Part shown: one piece after another, positions 36,355 through 49,300 of the stretch
Position numbering within the stretch: the first letter of the stretch is position 1
Layout: every line of letters begins with the position of its first letter
Origin: Hyalella azteca
Taxonomy: Eukaryota > Arthropoda > Malacostraca > Amphipoda > Hyalellidae
Direction of reading: 5' to 3'
DNA length: 64,000 nucleotides
Assembly (NCBI RefSeq): GCF_000764305.2
Contig: NW_025934572.1
Span: forward strand, 124,001 to 188,000
Notes under the pieces: model-generated
The model's database searches: none
What the model was told of the DNA's origin: nothing
Seen by the model: only the letters and a program-made list of their open reading frames with translations
Position numbers and translations under genes: made by a program

Positions 36355-37867
36355 ATCTATTGTGTTCTAACGCGATCTATTGTGTTCTAATGCAATCTAT
36401 TGTGTTCTAACGTGATCTATTGTGTTCTAACATGATCCATTGCGTTCTACCACGATCTATAGCGTTCTAACGCGATCTATTGTGTTCCAACGCAATCTAT
36501 TGTGTTCCAACGCGATCTATTGTGTTCTAACGTGATCTATTGTGTTCTAACGTGATCTATTGCGTTCTAACGCAATCTATTGTGTTCTAACGCAATCTAT
36601 TGTGTTCTAACGCGATCTATTGTGTTCTAACACAATCTATTGTGTTCTAACGTGTTCTATTGTTTTCCAACGTGATCTATTGTGTTCTACGCAATCTATT
36701 GTGTTCTAACGCAATCTATTGTGTTCTACTAACGCGATCTATTGTGTTCTAACACAATCTATTGTGTTCTAACGTGTTCTATTGTTTTCCAACGTGATCT
36801 ATTGTGTTCTAACGCGATCTATTGTGTTCTAACATGATCTATTGTGTTCTAACGTGATCTATTGCGTTCTATAGCGTTCTAACATGATCTATTGTGTTCC
36901 AACGCAATCTATTGTGTTCTAACGTGATCTATTGTGTTCTAACATGATCTATTGTGTTCTAACATGATCTATTGTGTTCTAACGTGATCTATGTATTGTG
37001 TTCTAACGTGATCTATTGTGTTCTAACATGATCTATTGTGTTCTAACATGATCTATTGTGTTCTAACGCAATCTATTGTGTTCTAACGCAATCTATTATG
37101 TTCTAACGCGATCTATTGTTTTCTAACGCAATCTATTGTGTTCTAACGCAATCTATTGTGTTCTAACGTGTTCTATTGTTTTCCAACGTGATCTATTGCG
37201 TTCTAACGCGATCTATTGTGTTCTAACATGATCTATTGTGTTCTAACGTGATCTATTGCGTTCTATAGCCTTCTAATGTGATCTACTGTGTTCTAACTCG
37301 ATCTATTGTGTTCTAATGTGATCTATTGTGTTCTAACGTGATCTATTGTGTTCTAACGTGATCTATTGTGTTCAAACGTGATCTATTGTGTTCTAACGTG
37401 ATCTATTGTGTTCTAACGTGATCTATTGCGTTCTATAGCGTTCTAATGCGATCTATTGTGTTCTAACGCAATCTATTGTGTTCTAACGTGTTCTATTGTA
37501 TTCTAACATGATCTATTGCGTTCTAACGCAATCTATTGTGTTCTAATGCAATCTATTGTGTTCTAACGCAATCTATTGTGTTCTAATGCGATCTATTGTG
37601 TTCTAACACAATCTATTGGGTTCTAAGGTGATCTATAGCGTTCTAACACGATCTATTCTATTGCGTTCTAACATGATCTATTGCATTCTAATGCAATCTA
37701 TTGCGTTCTAACGCGATCTATAGCGTTCTAACGCGATCTATTGCGTTCTAACATGATCTATTGCATTCTAATGCAATCTATTGCGTTCTAACGCAATCTA
37801 TAGCGTTCTAACGTGATCTATAGCGTTCTATAGCGTTCTAACACAATCTATTGCACTCTAAAGCAAT
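36355..37867. repeat. 20-bp satellite array, about 75 copies
   Basis: The unit TATTGTGTTCTAACGCGATC repeats for 1.5 kb with variation mainly at the CG/TG/CA positions (CGCGAT, CGTGAT, CATGAT, CGCAAT), as expected of CpG decay. The right end is diverged (TAGCGTTCTAACACAATC). Confidence 0.95.
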
Positions 37868-38402
37868 TTAACCCTTTAGCGGGCAAGCATTGAAATATCC
37901 AGAAATTAAAATTTTGGAAACCATTTCAAGAAAGTAAGAAGTATTATACAATATATTTATTTATATGAATTTTTGCAAATTTTGCCCATTGAAGGTTTAA
38001 ATTGCACCTGAAGAATTCAATAAATGCGATCAGTACACAAAATTTTTCTTAATAATTAAAATTCAGTTTATGCAAATGAAAAATAAGAAACATAAAAATT
38101 TAATTAAATTTAATCAAGTGGCCAAAATAAATAAATATATATATTGATACTTCCACCTATTGAAGAAAATGCGGAAAGAGCATCAATTCCATTGTCTGAG
38201 TCAAAACCTTCATTTAAATGCTCATATTTCAATTTATGGACTTTGCAGTTGGTGATGCTGTAGATAGAACAATGGTCAGATAATTAGTGATTGACTGAGA
38301 CATTATAAGGATGACTCAAAAACAAACAAGAAGCCGTGGTGAGGCTTTTTGTGACGCGATTTCAAGTGATCATATATGGTAACTTACCCGTGAAAGGGTT
38401 AA
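37868..38402. mobile_element. piggyBac-like MITE (527 bp) at a TTAA duplication
   Basis: TTAA at 37868-37871 and 38399-38402 flank an insert whose ends are CCCTTTAGCGGGCAAG and, inverted, CCCTTTCACGGGTAAG (13 of 16 match). TTAA targets and CCC(T)-starting ends are the hallmark of piggyBac elements. No transposase is present. It splits the 20-bp satellite, leaving the related 38403-38625 array on the right. Confidence 0.85.
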
Positions 38403-38625
38403 TGTAACCCAAGGCAATCTAATGTAACCCAAGGCAATCTAATGTAACCCAAGGCAATCTAATGTAACCCAAGGCAATCTAATGTAGCCTAAGGCAATCT
38501 AATGTAACCTAATGCATTCTAATGCGCAATCTAATGCATTCTAATTCAATCTAATGCATTCTAATTCAATCTAATATAAACTAATACAATCTAATGCATT
38601 CAAATTCAAACTGACACTTTCTACT
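38403..38625. repeat. Right part of the 20-bp satellite (variant unit)
   Basis: The unit AATGTAACCCAAGGCAATCT repeats four times perfectly and then degenerates (AATGCATTCTAATTCAATCT). It is related in period and sequence to the array at 36355-37867, which suggests one array interrupted by the MITE. Confidence 0.85.
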
Positions 38626-38626
38626 G

Positions 38627-38836
38627 NTGTAGCTCTCACAGGTGCCGGAACTGCACACTACATTGCGTAGTTCAGGTGGCTATGAGCTCGTGTGCTTGGG
38701 TGCTCAAATGTAGCTCTCACAGGCGCCGGAACTGCGCGCTACATTGCGTAGTTCAGGTGGCTATGAGCTCGTGTGCTTGGGTACTCAAATGTAGCTCTCA
38801 CAGCCATCGGAACTACGTGCTACAACACATAGTTAT
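38627..38836. repeat. 81-bp tandem repeat (x2.6)
   Basis: The unit begins TGTAGCTCTCACAGG and ends GTGCTTGGGTGCTCAAA. The first copy starts directly after an ambiguous base (38626). Confidence 0.85.
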
Positions 38837-39618
38837 GATCGTAGCGTGTAGATCAATACGGCGCATCGGCCATATCGATCGTAAATCGCGATTTATGGAG
38901 AAGCATAATTGGCGACCGGCATCCAGTGGCATCCACCTTGGCGTCTTTGGTGCATGAAATTGGCGTCCTCGACCTATGTTGTGCCATGCTCTACAGTCTG
39001 GTCTGTAGCACAGTTGTAACAATGGGAAGGCCAAATTTAGTATGAAAACAGCAATGGAATGTGGAAATAGCACTCCCCACTCTGCTTAGGAGCTGAGTCA
39101 GTCAGTCAGCTGACTGCTGACAGCCATGAAATACCTAATAAATAGGTACAGTGAATTCACTGGACACTGATATTGAGTAAATTTGAAGTCTCACGACTCA
39201 CGCTAAGACTGACTCAGTCTTAGCGAGGGGCCCTGGCCAATGCCAAGTGACCTTGCAATGCATATGTAAACATATTGTCCTACGTCCTAATCCTGTAAGC
39301 TGTAACGGTACCAATTAACTATTAACCTATAGATATTAGTAAGAGGTTAGACGTTACTCGTTAGAGAGTTCAATTTAGAGGACAATCTGGTAACGATCAA
39401 ACGATGTTTGCAACTCGCAACTTCGCAAGCATCAGCAATCGTATAGAAGTTGAATATAACCAAATAAACCAATAATACAAAAATCCGCAGTTACTTTAAA
39501 TTTATACTAATAAAAACATCAATTATAAAAGAACGACATTTACCCCGCTAAAAACATTAGAGCAAGCAATATCTAAATGGAGTTGCTGAAGCTGAATTCC
39601 GCTTTCCTTTTCTTGCAG

Positions 39619-39929
39619 AATCAGACAGCGTCCAGTCCGGACTACGGAGTGATTGTTGTCTTCGACAGGTTGGGTAAGAAGAAGCCACAATAGTTCCCTT
39701 TCGTTTGGCCACTTATAATACCCGGACTCAGCAGTAGGTATATCGACTACTAATAGTCTGCATCTTAATATTTGTGCTTAATTTTTTTCTTCGCAGGCTC
39801 TACCGGTCATCAACCGCCTTAATGCAGCCGATCGAGTGCTCCCTTTGGGATGATCGTCTCCGCCAAGAAGATGTACAAGTAGCAATGAAGAATGAGACTG
39901 ATGTTTTTCTTACGTCTCGCTCTTACTAA
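39619..39929 (+). CDS. Two putative 3'-terminal exons of an unrecognised gene
   Basis: Exon 39619-39668 (acceptor TTTTCTTGCAG, donor ACAG|GTTGGG) joins in phase to 39797-39929 (acceptor TTTTTTCTTCGCAG, TAA stop). The peptide runs NQTASSPDYGVIVVFDRLYR, then SSTALMQPIECSLWDDRLRQ, ending VFLTSRSY. Both acceptors have good pyrimidine tracts and the joined frame is open throughout. No family is recognised, and 5' exons were not found. Confidence 0.35.
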
Positions 39930-40201
39930 TTTATTTTAAACCTCCTACCAGGTTGGCAACATTCTCTCATTAATGTTGCAAGGTTAACCAAACAATGAAA
40001 TCTAAATATCATGACCAGTTATCCTCGTGGTCGTGCTAAAAAACTGCCGTATTAGGTTTTAGTGACATAATTGAACAGACGTATTATTTCTATCGGCAGC
40101 AAAATACTAACTGATAGGCGTTTAACAAAATGAAGATGAAACGAATGCACAGACTAACATTTCAAGATAACAACAAGAGTCCAATAAATTCACGTTCAGA
40201 C

Positions 40202-40313
40202 CCACAGGACAGGGGAGGACTGTCGGAGGCCACCACTGCCTTACGCCACATTGACTTATGTGATACCTTCCATCAGTAACGTAGCTTTCAATACTTCTTG
40301 ACTTGCACGTAAT
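40202..40313 (-). CDS. Lectin gene: exon with C-terminal part of a CCP module
   Basis: After acceptor CTGCGGCAG it reads ITCKSRSIESYVTDGRYHIS, then QCGVRQWWPPTVLPC. The order Cys2, Cys3, Trp, Pro, Cys4 is that of sushi/CCP modules. The donor is CCTGTGG|GTCTGA. The phase does not fit exon 42698-42895 directly, so an exon carrying the first half of the module must lie between. It is taken as part of the same gene by domain type and strand. Confidence 0.6.
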
Positions 40314-43300
40314 CTGCCGCAGATAAATCCACTGAAGTAGACCAATCAACCTTCAGTAATTCAGCTGTACATACTCTGGCCTAGAATCGTCCGCAAACGC
40401 ATGAAAATTTTCACATCAACTTGTCTGCGCGCGTCAAACCTTTGAAGGGAATGTTCTTTACACCCACCTGAGGCCAGTATCTTTGCCCTGCATCTCCTCG
40501 GCCTCCGGTCGAACGCCCGTGCGTCGAATCTGCCATTCATGTAGCTAATGTGGGTGCCTCTGTCGGTGGCAGTTGGGCCGGCGTTGGTCTAATGCCATGT
40601 TTAAACTATTTTAGACTTAGCAATTATCTCAATGTTGACGTCTCTGATGTACACCGAGCTAAGCAGTCTACTATGTTCTTAAATACAAATTTTTTGCAGT
40701 AAAAACTAATGAGCCGACATCGAAAAGATTAATGCGAAGTTAGAGTTGAACCTAACGCCTGAACCTTATAAACTCATTTGAAAATATGGTTCTTCGAGTC
40801 AGAATTTTAGCAATTTTGATACGCAACGATTTTCGAACGAATCGCAAAACTTACTAACGAATTTTTGACACATCTATCAAACAGTAGTTTGTTTATTGCA
40901 CAGAACATAGTGATATCGGCGCTGAAGAGTAGGCCTGATGTGGCCTGTCGCCGAACTTTTCGTGACTTGTTCATATAGAAGATCTAAAATCTTGTCATTT
41001 GACTGGATATCCTTATGACTGACGATAGTTTGAAATAGCTACTTGACTTCCACCGGGTTCGATATAGTGCTAGGCATTTCAAATCTGAACATATATTTTT
41101 CCATAGCTTTATCCAGTCTGTTCTTGAACGCGTTCATACTTGAGCGCAAACGATGTCATCGGGGAAGCTGTTCCACTTGTCGGTGATTCGAAGCGAGAAG
41201 AAATGTTGTCGCGTGGATAAGTTGCAGCGTTTTTTTTTTAGTTTACAGCCGTGGCCCCTGGTGTTGGTTCTTGTTTCAAATTCTAGTAATCCTTCAGGGA
41301 CCTTGTATAAACCATGAGTGTACTTGTATACTTCAATGAGGTCCCCACATATGTAGTCCTTACATGGCACTACATATTAATAATGTCAAGTAAACGTTGA
41401 TGACAATCGAAGTTAAGTCAATTTTTATGTTGTTACATCATCGATTCCAACTTTCTTGAAATTATTTTCATGTATGACTCTCATGCATAAACGAATTAAT
41501 AAACAATCGACCCTGCATCGCTGGTAGCATTTCGCCTAATAATATTATTTAAGGGGCGTCACTCGATCAAATATTCCGTTCTGGTGATTGCATTTACTAT
41601 AAAAGTAGTCCTGACCAGTTTAATTATCATTCACATATTATTCTGGATGCGCATGGAACAACGCCCTTATTGACGTATTGTATAACCTAAATATTCTGAT
41701 TCTATAAAATATTTAGTACGTCTTTTTACAACTCCTCGTTCTGCGGGGCAAATGATGTACTAGTGCCGGAATTCAGATTAAATGCCGATTTTCTGATTAT
41801 ATTAAGAATACAGTATGACAATAATTAATTTTATTAACACATCATAAATTTTTTGGCTGCTGTACATATGTTCAGACTATTGTGTACTCATTTACTCGTT
41901 AGATAATACAGGTCGAGGAACACGGTACGTTGAATTTTTGTTCCAAGTAACAAAAATTCATCGTTCGATGTGAAGACAGAGTAGAGGCATTTTCATTCGC
42001 TATCGTGCACTAAAAATAATAACACAGCAATAAAATCTTCGATTCCCATATGACCACAGCAATAACAACAATCACATTTTATATCATCTCATTTCGTTTT
42101 TTTATAGCAATTTAAGTTAATAACATCCATACCATTCATTCAGAACAGGAAAAATTCAAATCATAAGGTGGCGAGAATAGAAAGAGTTCTAATGATGAGA
42201 CGTGATGTGAGTTGGAGACGTGAAGATAATCTTATGAAAAGTAAGAGTTCTAATGATGAGACGCGATGTGAGTTGGAGACGTGAAGATAATCTTATGAAA
42301 AGTAAGAGTTCTAATGATGAGACGCGATGTGAGTTGGAGACGTGAAGATAATCTTATGAAAAGTAAGAGTTCTAATGATGAGACGCGATGTGAGTTGGAG
42401 ACGTGAAGATAATCTTATGAAAAGTAAGAGTTCTAATGATGAGACGTGATGTGAGTTGGAGGCGTGGAGATAATCTTGATGAAGCACAGCATTGGAGTTC
42501 CTCCCTGTGGTCTAAAGGCTCAGATTTGTGTGATTAAGAATTTGATTGTTAGGACAGCAGGATTAATTTAAATATTTAAATCTTGCATTATCTTATAAGC
42601 AAATGTTGTTCGTATCAAATATCATATGTATCAAAATACCTCATAATAGTGCTGACTGATAATATGTGCAGAATCTGACTTAAGAATAAACCCTTACTGA
42701 TGCAAACTGGAGCGCTGTCAGGGGTCCAGCCCCCTGGGTCCTGGCACGTGACATTGATGACGTCATCGTCCGTCGTGGCGCCCAGGAGCTGCGAGTTGTT
42801 GCAGCGGTAGGAGGCCGACGCCCCAATGCTGACGCTGCCCTCCCACTGCAGGAGTAGCTGTGGCTGCTGAGACTGCGGGGGTGGTCCATAACACTCTGAA
42901 ATATACAGTGATTATATAGCGTCTGCGACAAAATGACAGGACTTTGAATGACAACGAGAGAAACATGCTAACAGTATTAGTTTATTATTTGAAAAATGCA
43001 ATCAGAAGGCATAGAATTGAAAGAAAATATGCCGCGATAATAAATAATACGCTGTTATGAAAGTGAGATCTTAAATCGAAATAGAGAATGCATATTCTGT
43101 TCTTACGTGTACAGTTGTCGAGCAGAACAGGACTCCACTCAGCAATGCTGTCGGCCATGTCGCATCGAACCTCCTGCTCGGCTCGACCATCAATTGTTGC
43201 GAGACCGCGTGGACACAAGTAACTGGTGGGGGTAAAAATCTGTTTAAAATGGTCAGTTTGAAAAGACTTCGGCAGATATCTGAAGTCAATACAGGTATCA

Positions 43301-46300
43301 CAAGACAACGGAAAGGCCCAGGCAGGTGAGTGAAAGTAGGTATTATAGTGGGCGGTGAGCTAATAGAGTTGATAGTAGTGTTAGGGAGATTTCAGCGCTG
43401 CAAAAATAGCTCTGTTGGAGTCACTACCTTGAATTAAATAAGATCATCGCAAAGTTTCTCGGTGCGGCCCTTCTCACAGTCGTTCTGACTGTACAAGAGA
43501 CAATCTCTGGTTTCTCCCCCAAGCATCCCCCAACACCAGATAGGAGAAGTCTTGAAGGTAATGATGTGAATTGAAAATTTGCCTTTCGCTAGTGAGCAGC
43601 AGTATACACTCGGCAGGTAAATGATATAATTATTCGATTATCTAAATAATGTTAACTATCACCTTATCGTTAGATGCCCGCGTTACAAGATGTTATTCAG
43701 GAGAGACATAAGGCACGCAGAACACGTGAAATTCACGTGACTCACGTGACTATAGCGCCAGCTTTGGTCTTAAGATTCGGCCACATCATGAGCATGTCGG
43801 CGCGGGGTGGGACGGGAGGCAGACCTGTGCATGCTGCTCAATCAATAAAAAAATACTCAATTTGTTTTTTAAAAACTTTTGAAAAGCTCAACTGAATACA
43901 GGTGAACCGGTATAAACGGAGATTATAATCGCCTAAGATTCATATAGCATGCCAATGTTCTATCGATGTTATAGCGCTCACTAGGTTTATGCATCAACTT
44001 TAGTTGCGAAACATCAAGAAATACATTAAGAAATGCGTTGAATTCTTCTTTGTATCAACAGTTATAATAAATAGCCCCACTTCATACCCCGCAACTCCCC
44101 AGCTACATGGGGCTACTTGTGCTATTACAACGCAAAAATAATATCTGTGATCGTACAGTTTGGCAGGGCGCCGGTCCCAGCCCTGTCTCCAGCCTGCACT
44201 TTTATTATAGCATAAGTATGACATAGATATAATTATGACACTAAATACATAAGTATAACACCAAGTACATAAGTACAACGTTGAGATATAAGTTTAACAC
44301 TGCTAAAGTTGTACGCAAGTTCGAGTGAGCGCACAGTTTGGCAGGGCGCAGGTCGACACCAGCTCTGCGTCTTGCCAGCCGCCGAGGGCCGCGTAGCAGA
44401 CGATCTTCAGAGACGGCGTTTGGGACAACACCACAACCTGGAGTTGGGCACGCAAACAGGCGATCAAGTCAAATGTGTGAGAGAAGCGAGGCCTGTTCGT
44501 AGGATAAGAAAGTCTATAGCTACAACAGTTGTAACTATGGCAAGGGTATAAAGTTATACCGCAGTGCAAATCAAAAACTGCAGTGCAACTCATCTATAAG
44601 ACAAGATTTTCTAAACATCAGCAATCTCTAATTCAAAGTAATACGGTGTTAAATTATCGATGAACCTCATGATATTATAGTGATTTAGACTGTTTCTATT
44701 TTCGGCAACACAATCTGGCCAGCTTTTCTTGTCTGATGACAGCAATACATAGTTTAAACTAAGATATTTGCCTGTAGCTCCACTAATCTTATTAATTCAT
44801 GTCTTATATAAACTCAGTAGGGGGTGTAGACACGAGCACCTGAGAGCCTGGGCACGTGTAGGTGATGGTCGTGCCGAGAGGTATGACAGCAGGTCGCGTG
44901 TAGTCCCACGTCTGCACGCTGCCGACAGGAGTAGGCGGGGAATCCCAGCATTCTGCAGTCAGAATATGGGTCTTATTGTCCAAATTATGACTCACTTTCT
45001 TACCCACAGCACGAATAGATGTCGAACGTAGCGCTGATGCGCTTTTTTGCCGGGCCAACTGGTCCAGGATGACCCACACGAGGGTAAAATATTCATACTA
45101 TTTGGAGAAAGTCTCGCTCATTTTTTGACCATAATTCTGGTAGTCTTCATTACAAATCATTCTTTTGATGTACAGCTAGATTATAGCTCCTGATGTACAG
45201 ACCATACGGCCCTGATGTTCGAGGCATCGCAAAATTTTTGGCGTATATACTGGCCAGTTTTCGACCAGATTTCATACTATTGATGTTTTTCTTTGATATA
45301 TTATTAAGCAATTTTTCTTAGTGTCAAAATTGTAAAGGGACCTACAAAAGTCTAGCAGACCTAAAAGAAAACCAGAACAAAAAAAAATTATTTATTCATT
45401 CTGTGGTATAGTTTCTATTTGTGCGAAACATTGACACGTGGTTAGTTTGACTTTATACCTAATGTGTGTCAATGGAAAGCACCGACCATCTTTTTATCAA
45501 CAATGCACAAAGTGTTCGTAAGAGCAATAGCAGGTTCACCACAACACTACATACGAAATGATACGATAAAGCACCGACCATATTTTCAACATTGCACAAA
45601 GTGTTCGTAATTGCAATAGCAGGTTCACCACAACGCTACATACGATAAAGCACCGATCATATTTTGCAACATTGCACAAAGTGTTCGTAATTGCAATAGC
45701 AGGTTCACCACAACGCTACATACGATAAAGCACCGATCATATTAGCAACATTACACAAAGTGTTCGTAAGAGCAGTGGTGGGCAGTAGCGCGCTACATTT
45801 TCAGTAGCGGTAGCGGTAGGGGCTCTACATTTAAGGAAATGTAGCAGTTGCGGTAGCGCCCGCTACATATTTAAGTAGCGATACGAGGTTTTGCCGCTAC
45901 AGCGCTACCGCTACATTTATAGATAAAGCCTTTAGATTTTACTTAAAGGGACCGGCTACCCTCCAACAAAACTTTTTTGTTTACAGACGGATCGTTTTGA
46001 AACTTGGTACACACATGTAAAACAGAAATCTAAGACCTNGAGAAATAGCAGGTTCACCACAACACTACATACGATAAAGCACCGACCATATTAGCAACAT
46101 TACACAAAGTGTTCGTAAGAGAAATAGCAGGTTCACCACAACACTACATACGATAAAGCACCGACCATATTAGCAACATTACACAAAGTGTTCGTAAGAG
46201 CAATAGCAGGTTCACCACAACACTACATACGATAAAGCACCGACCATATTAGCAACATTACACAAAGTGTTCGTAAGAGAAATAGCAGGTTCACCACAAC

Positions 46301-49300
46301 ACTACATACGATAAAGCACCGACCATATTAGCAACATTACACAAAGTGTTCGTAAGAGCAATAGCAGGTTCACCACAATACTACCTAGGATGGCCGGTGT
46401 TTGGCAGACGACGAAGCGGTATCGGGATTTGCAGCTCGTAGAGCGTCCGATGCGTAGAAGAAGCTTCGTCAGTTCGCTGGTGCTGTTCATTGTTGTGTAG
46501 TTCAGGGCGTGAGAAACTCCTGCCTCCTGCCACACGTCACGGAAGTCTTCCAGTATGATGGCCGTGTTATCTGAAGGTGTAAAATAATCGAGTGGGTTAA
46601 AATTTAAGGTGGCATGTAACGTCAATGCCCCTCAAGTCGACACATTACTCAATTCGCCGGCCTACAAGAGAAACGATAATTTTAAACCCAAAACTTAGCC
46701 ACAATTTTTCTAGCGAAATCAAACAGCTTCGTATTTATTAAGTGATAATCGAAGCATAAAAATTATATTTTTGACTAGTATGCAATTTTTGACGAACGTC
46801 TAGAATGCAGCACCTGAGTAGCGACTCAAGAGTCAAAGAGTCATTGACGGTAGTCCGTGTGATTGCGAAATTCTGATGTTTTCTACTTCTATGAGTCATA
46901 AATTTAGATAATTAATTATTAAAAAATAGATGCAGAGCTCATAAATCTCCGGTAAATGTGTCTGCGTCCAATAACTTGACTTAAATTAAGGTTCAACTCG
47001 CTGGCATCGGTGACCCATTTTTATTGATCATATTACCTTCGTCGTTTACATCTTTCGCACTGACTTATTCTAATGATAACTCTATGAACTTGATAAATCT
47101 GCAGTTTCATTACAGCATTCTTAAAGTTTTAGTTTAGCAGAACCTAATGAATTTACTGTTGTATGATTGTGGCGACGTGGTGAGGGAGAGGTAGAGGCAG
47201 TCGCGCTGGTCATCGTTGGGCAGCGGCAGCGTCTGGAGGCTGTTGTTGAGCATCACCTTCCACCCGCCGTCAGCACCGCTGTAGTAAGTTTTACTCAATA
47301 TTATAAAATTAAAATTTAACTTCATATATTTGATCAAGCGTGAAAGATTGCCCGATGATTTGATGGGCGGTAAATAGTTTTTGAACATAGATATATGGAC
47401 AAGTTAAAATATTACAGATATTCCCTTAGCGTTTTGAGTCGCCGTGTCTCACAGGTCATTTATTCCTGTCAGTAATGCCACTTGGATGTCTTGTTCGGAA
47501 TTCGACGAGTTGTTGTATTCCTGAGACGCCAAAAGAATCTGGGCCACGAGCTGCGGTATGGACGGCAGCGCTTGTGCAATAGCGTCCACAGAGAGGGCGG
47601 GCATGGCGCCCACGCGTCCACATCTGTCGTACGCGGTGTACGCGCTGCCCGACCCTACATCCATGACACTGCTGCACCAACCGCCTGACCGCACCTGACC
47701 TTCTGGACACACAGCTGCACACACAACACGTGTGATGAGTATAACGTCTGGACACACCGCTGCACACACAACACGTGTGATGAGTATAACGTCTGGACAC
47801 ACCGCTGCACACACAACACGTGTGATGAGTGTAACGTCTGGACACACCGCTGCACACACAACACGTGCGATGAGCCTAGCGACGTCTCTAACAACGCTTG
47901 AAGAAGTTCCAAATCAAATATACATTTATTGCTCACCCGGAAAGCTGCAGATGAAGTAGATAGGTTCTGTGAGAATGCAGAAGGAGGCGATACCGAGGCC
48001 GCTCCTGTCGAGCACGAGACAATCCTTGGTTTGGTCGCCCTCCACCCCGCATCCTGCAGCCTCCCCCTGCCCGGTGTTCTTCGCACACTGAATAGGGAAC
48101 ACCCCGCGACGCCCGTCAGCCCACGTGCCCACTCCCTCCGCTCCCCTGCACACCAAAAGTCTTGCACACCTGTATTTATGTACTGTATTTGTGTTTTTTG
48201 ATACGCTGGCCGAAAAATATAATATCGGTAAGTGGAATAAACCAGTGGAGCGAATTTTATAGACCGCAAAACTTTATATTTAAGTGGAAATCTTTGGTGC
48301 TTTTTGTTGCTCTACAGATTTTGATAAGCTGACCTGTCGTTGTAGCTGACGAAGTAGAGGCCGGTCTGCGTCAGGAAGGATGCCACCATCCACTGCATCT
48401 GCGTCACGCGGTGACCGGCGGCATGATAATGTCAGGTCATAAGGCGTCACATAAACTGCAGTACGGCCACCTCTCCACAACACCAGCCTGCACCACTCGT
48501 CCTCCACCTCTCCACAAAATCAGCCTGCATCACTCGTCCTCCACCTCTCCACACCCCCAGCCTGCACCACTCCTCCTCCAACTCTCCACAACACCACCAC
48601 ACCACCATCACACCACACTACCATCACACCCACCACACCAGCATCACACCACATCAGCATCACACCACACCACCACCATCAAACCACACCACACTCACCA
48701 CTCTGACGGAGCTGGGGATGTAGGCCAGTGAGGCCCTTCGTGAGGCGCAGGCGAGGCTCGCCTGCCAGAAGCTCGACGCCTTGAAGGCGCTCCACGCCAC
48801 GCCTGCGGCAACGGCGCGGCGTTATGGGATTACGCCTTTTGGCGGGGAGTTTGAGACGAAGCCTCACATGAACTTTAATGACAAGGTCACGAAAAATATA
48901 AGTGTCGGCGACAGGCCTAAGCAGAACTATTCTTCAATGCCGAAGATATTATACTGTGCTGTACTTTACTGTATATACTGTACTGTACTATAAATACTTT
49001 CACATTTCATAACATTGAACGATACATTGACTGTGACTTTCCTTTTCTGACCATACCCTTTTGATCGTACCCTCTCTAATAATACCATATCTGACCACAC
49101 ACCTCTTTGATCATAGGGCATTAATGACCTAATGTTGTATAGGCGTCGCCCCTTGATTATAATTGAGAATTATTTCTAAACCAAACATTGTGTATGGAAA
49201 TATAATAATGGGATATTGTAGAACTTTGTCCATTCTGTGATTTCACATGTTCTCTTTGAACGGTAGAGCTTTGGGTGTGATAAATACCAACGAACCCTTC

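Noticed and set aside
36355..37867. CRISPR-like regular array
   Set aside because: The 20-bp units are contiguous with no spacers, the genome is eukaryotic and there are no cas genes. It is a satellite.
43478..43550. Alternative frame of the candidate exon giving WCWGMLGGETRDCLLYSQND
   Set aside because: It looks lectin-like by itself, but it does not join in phase with the exon 43239 frame that carries the CCP cysteines.
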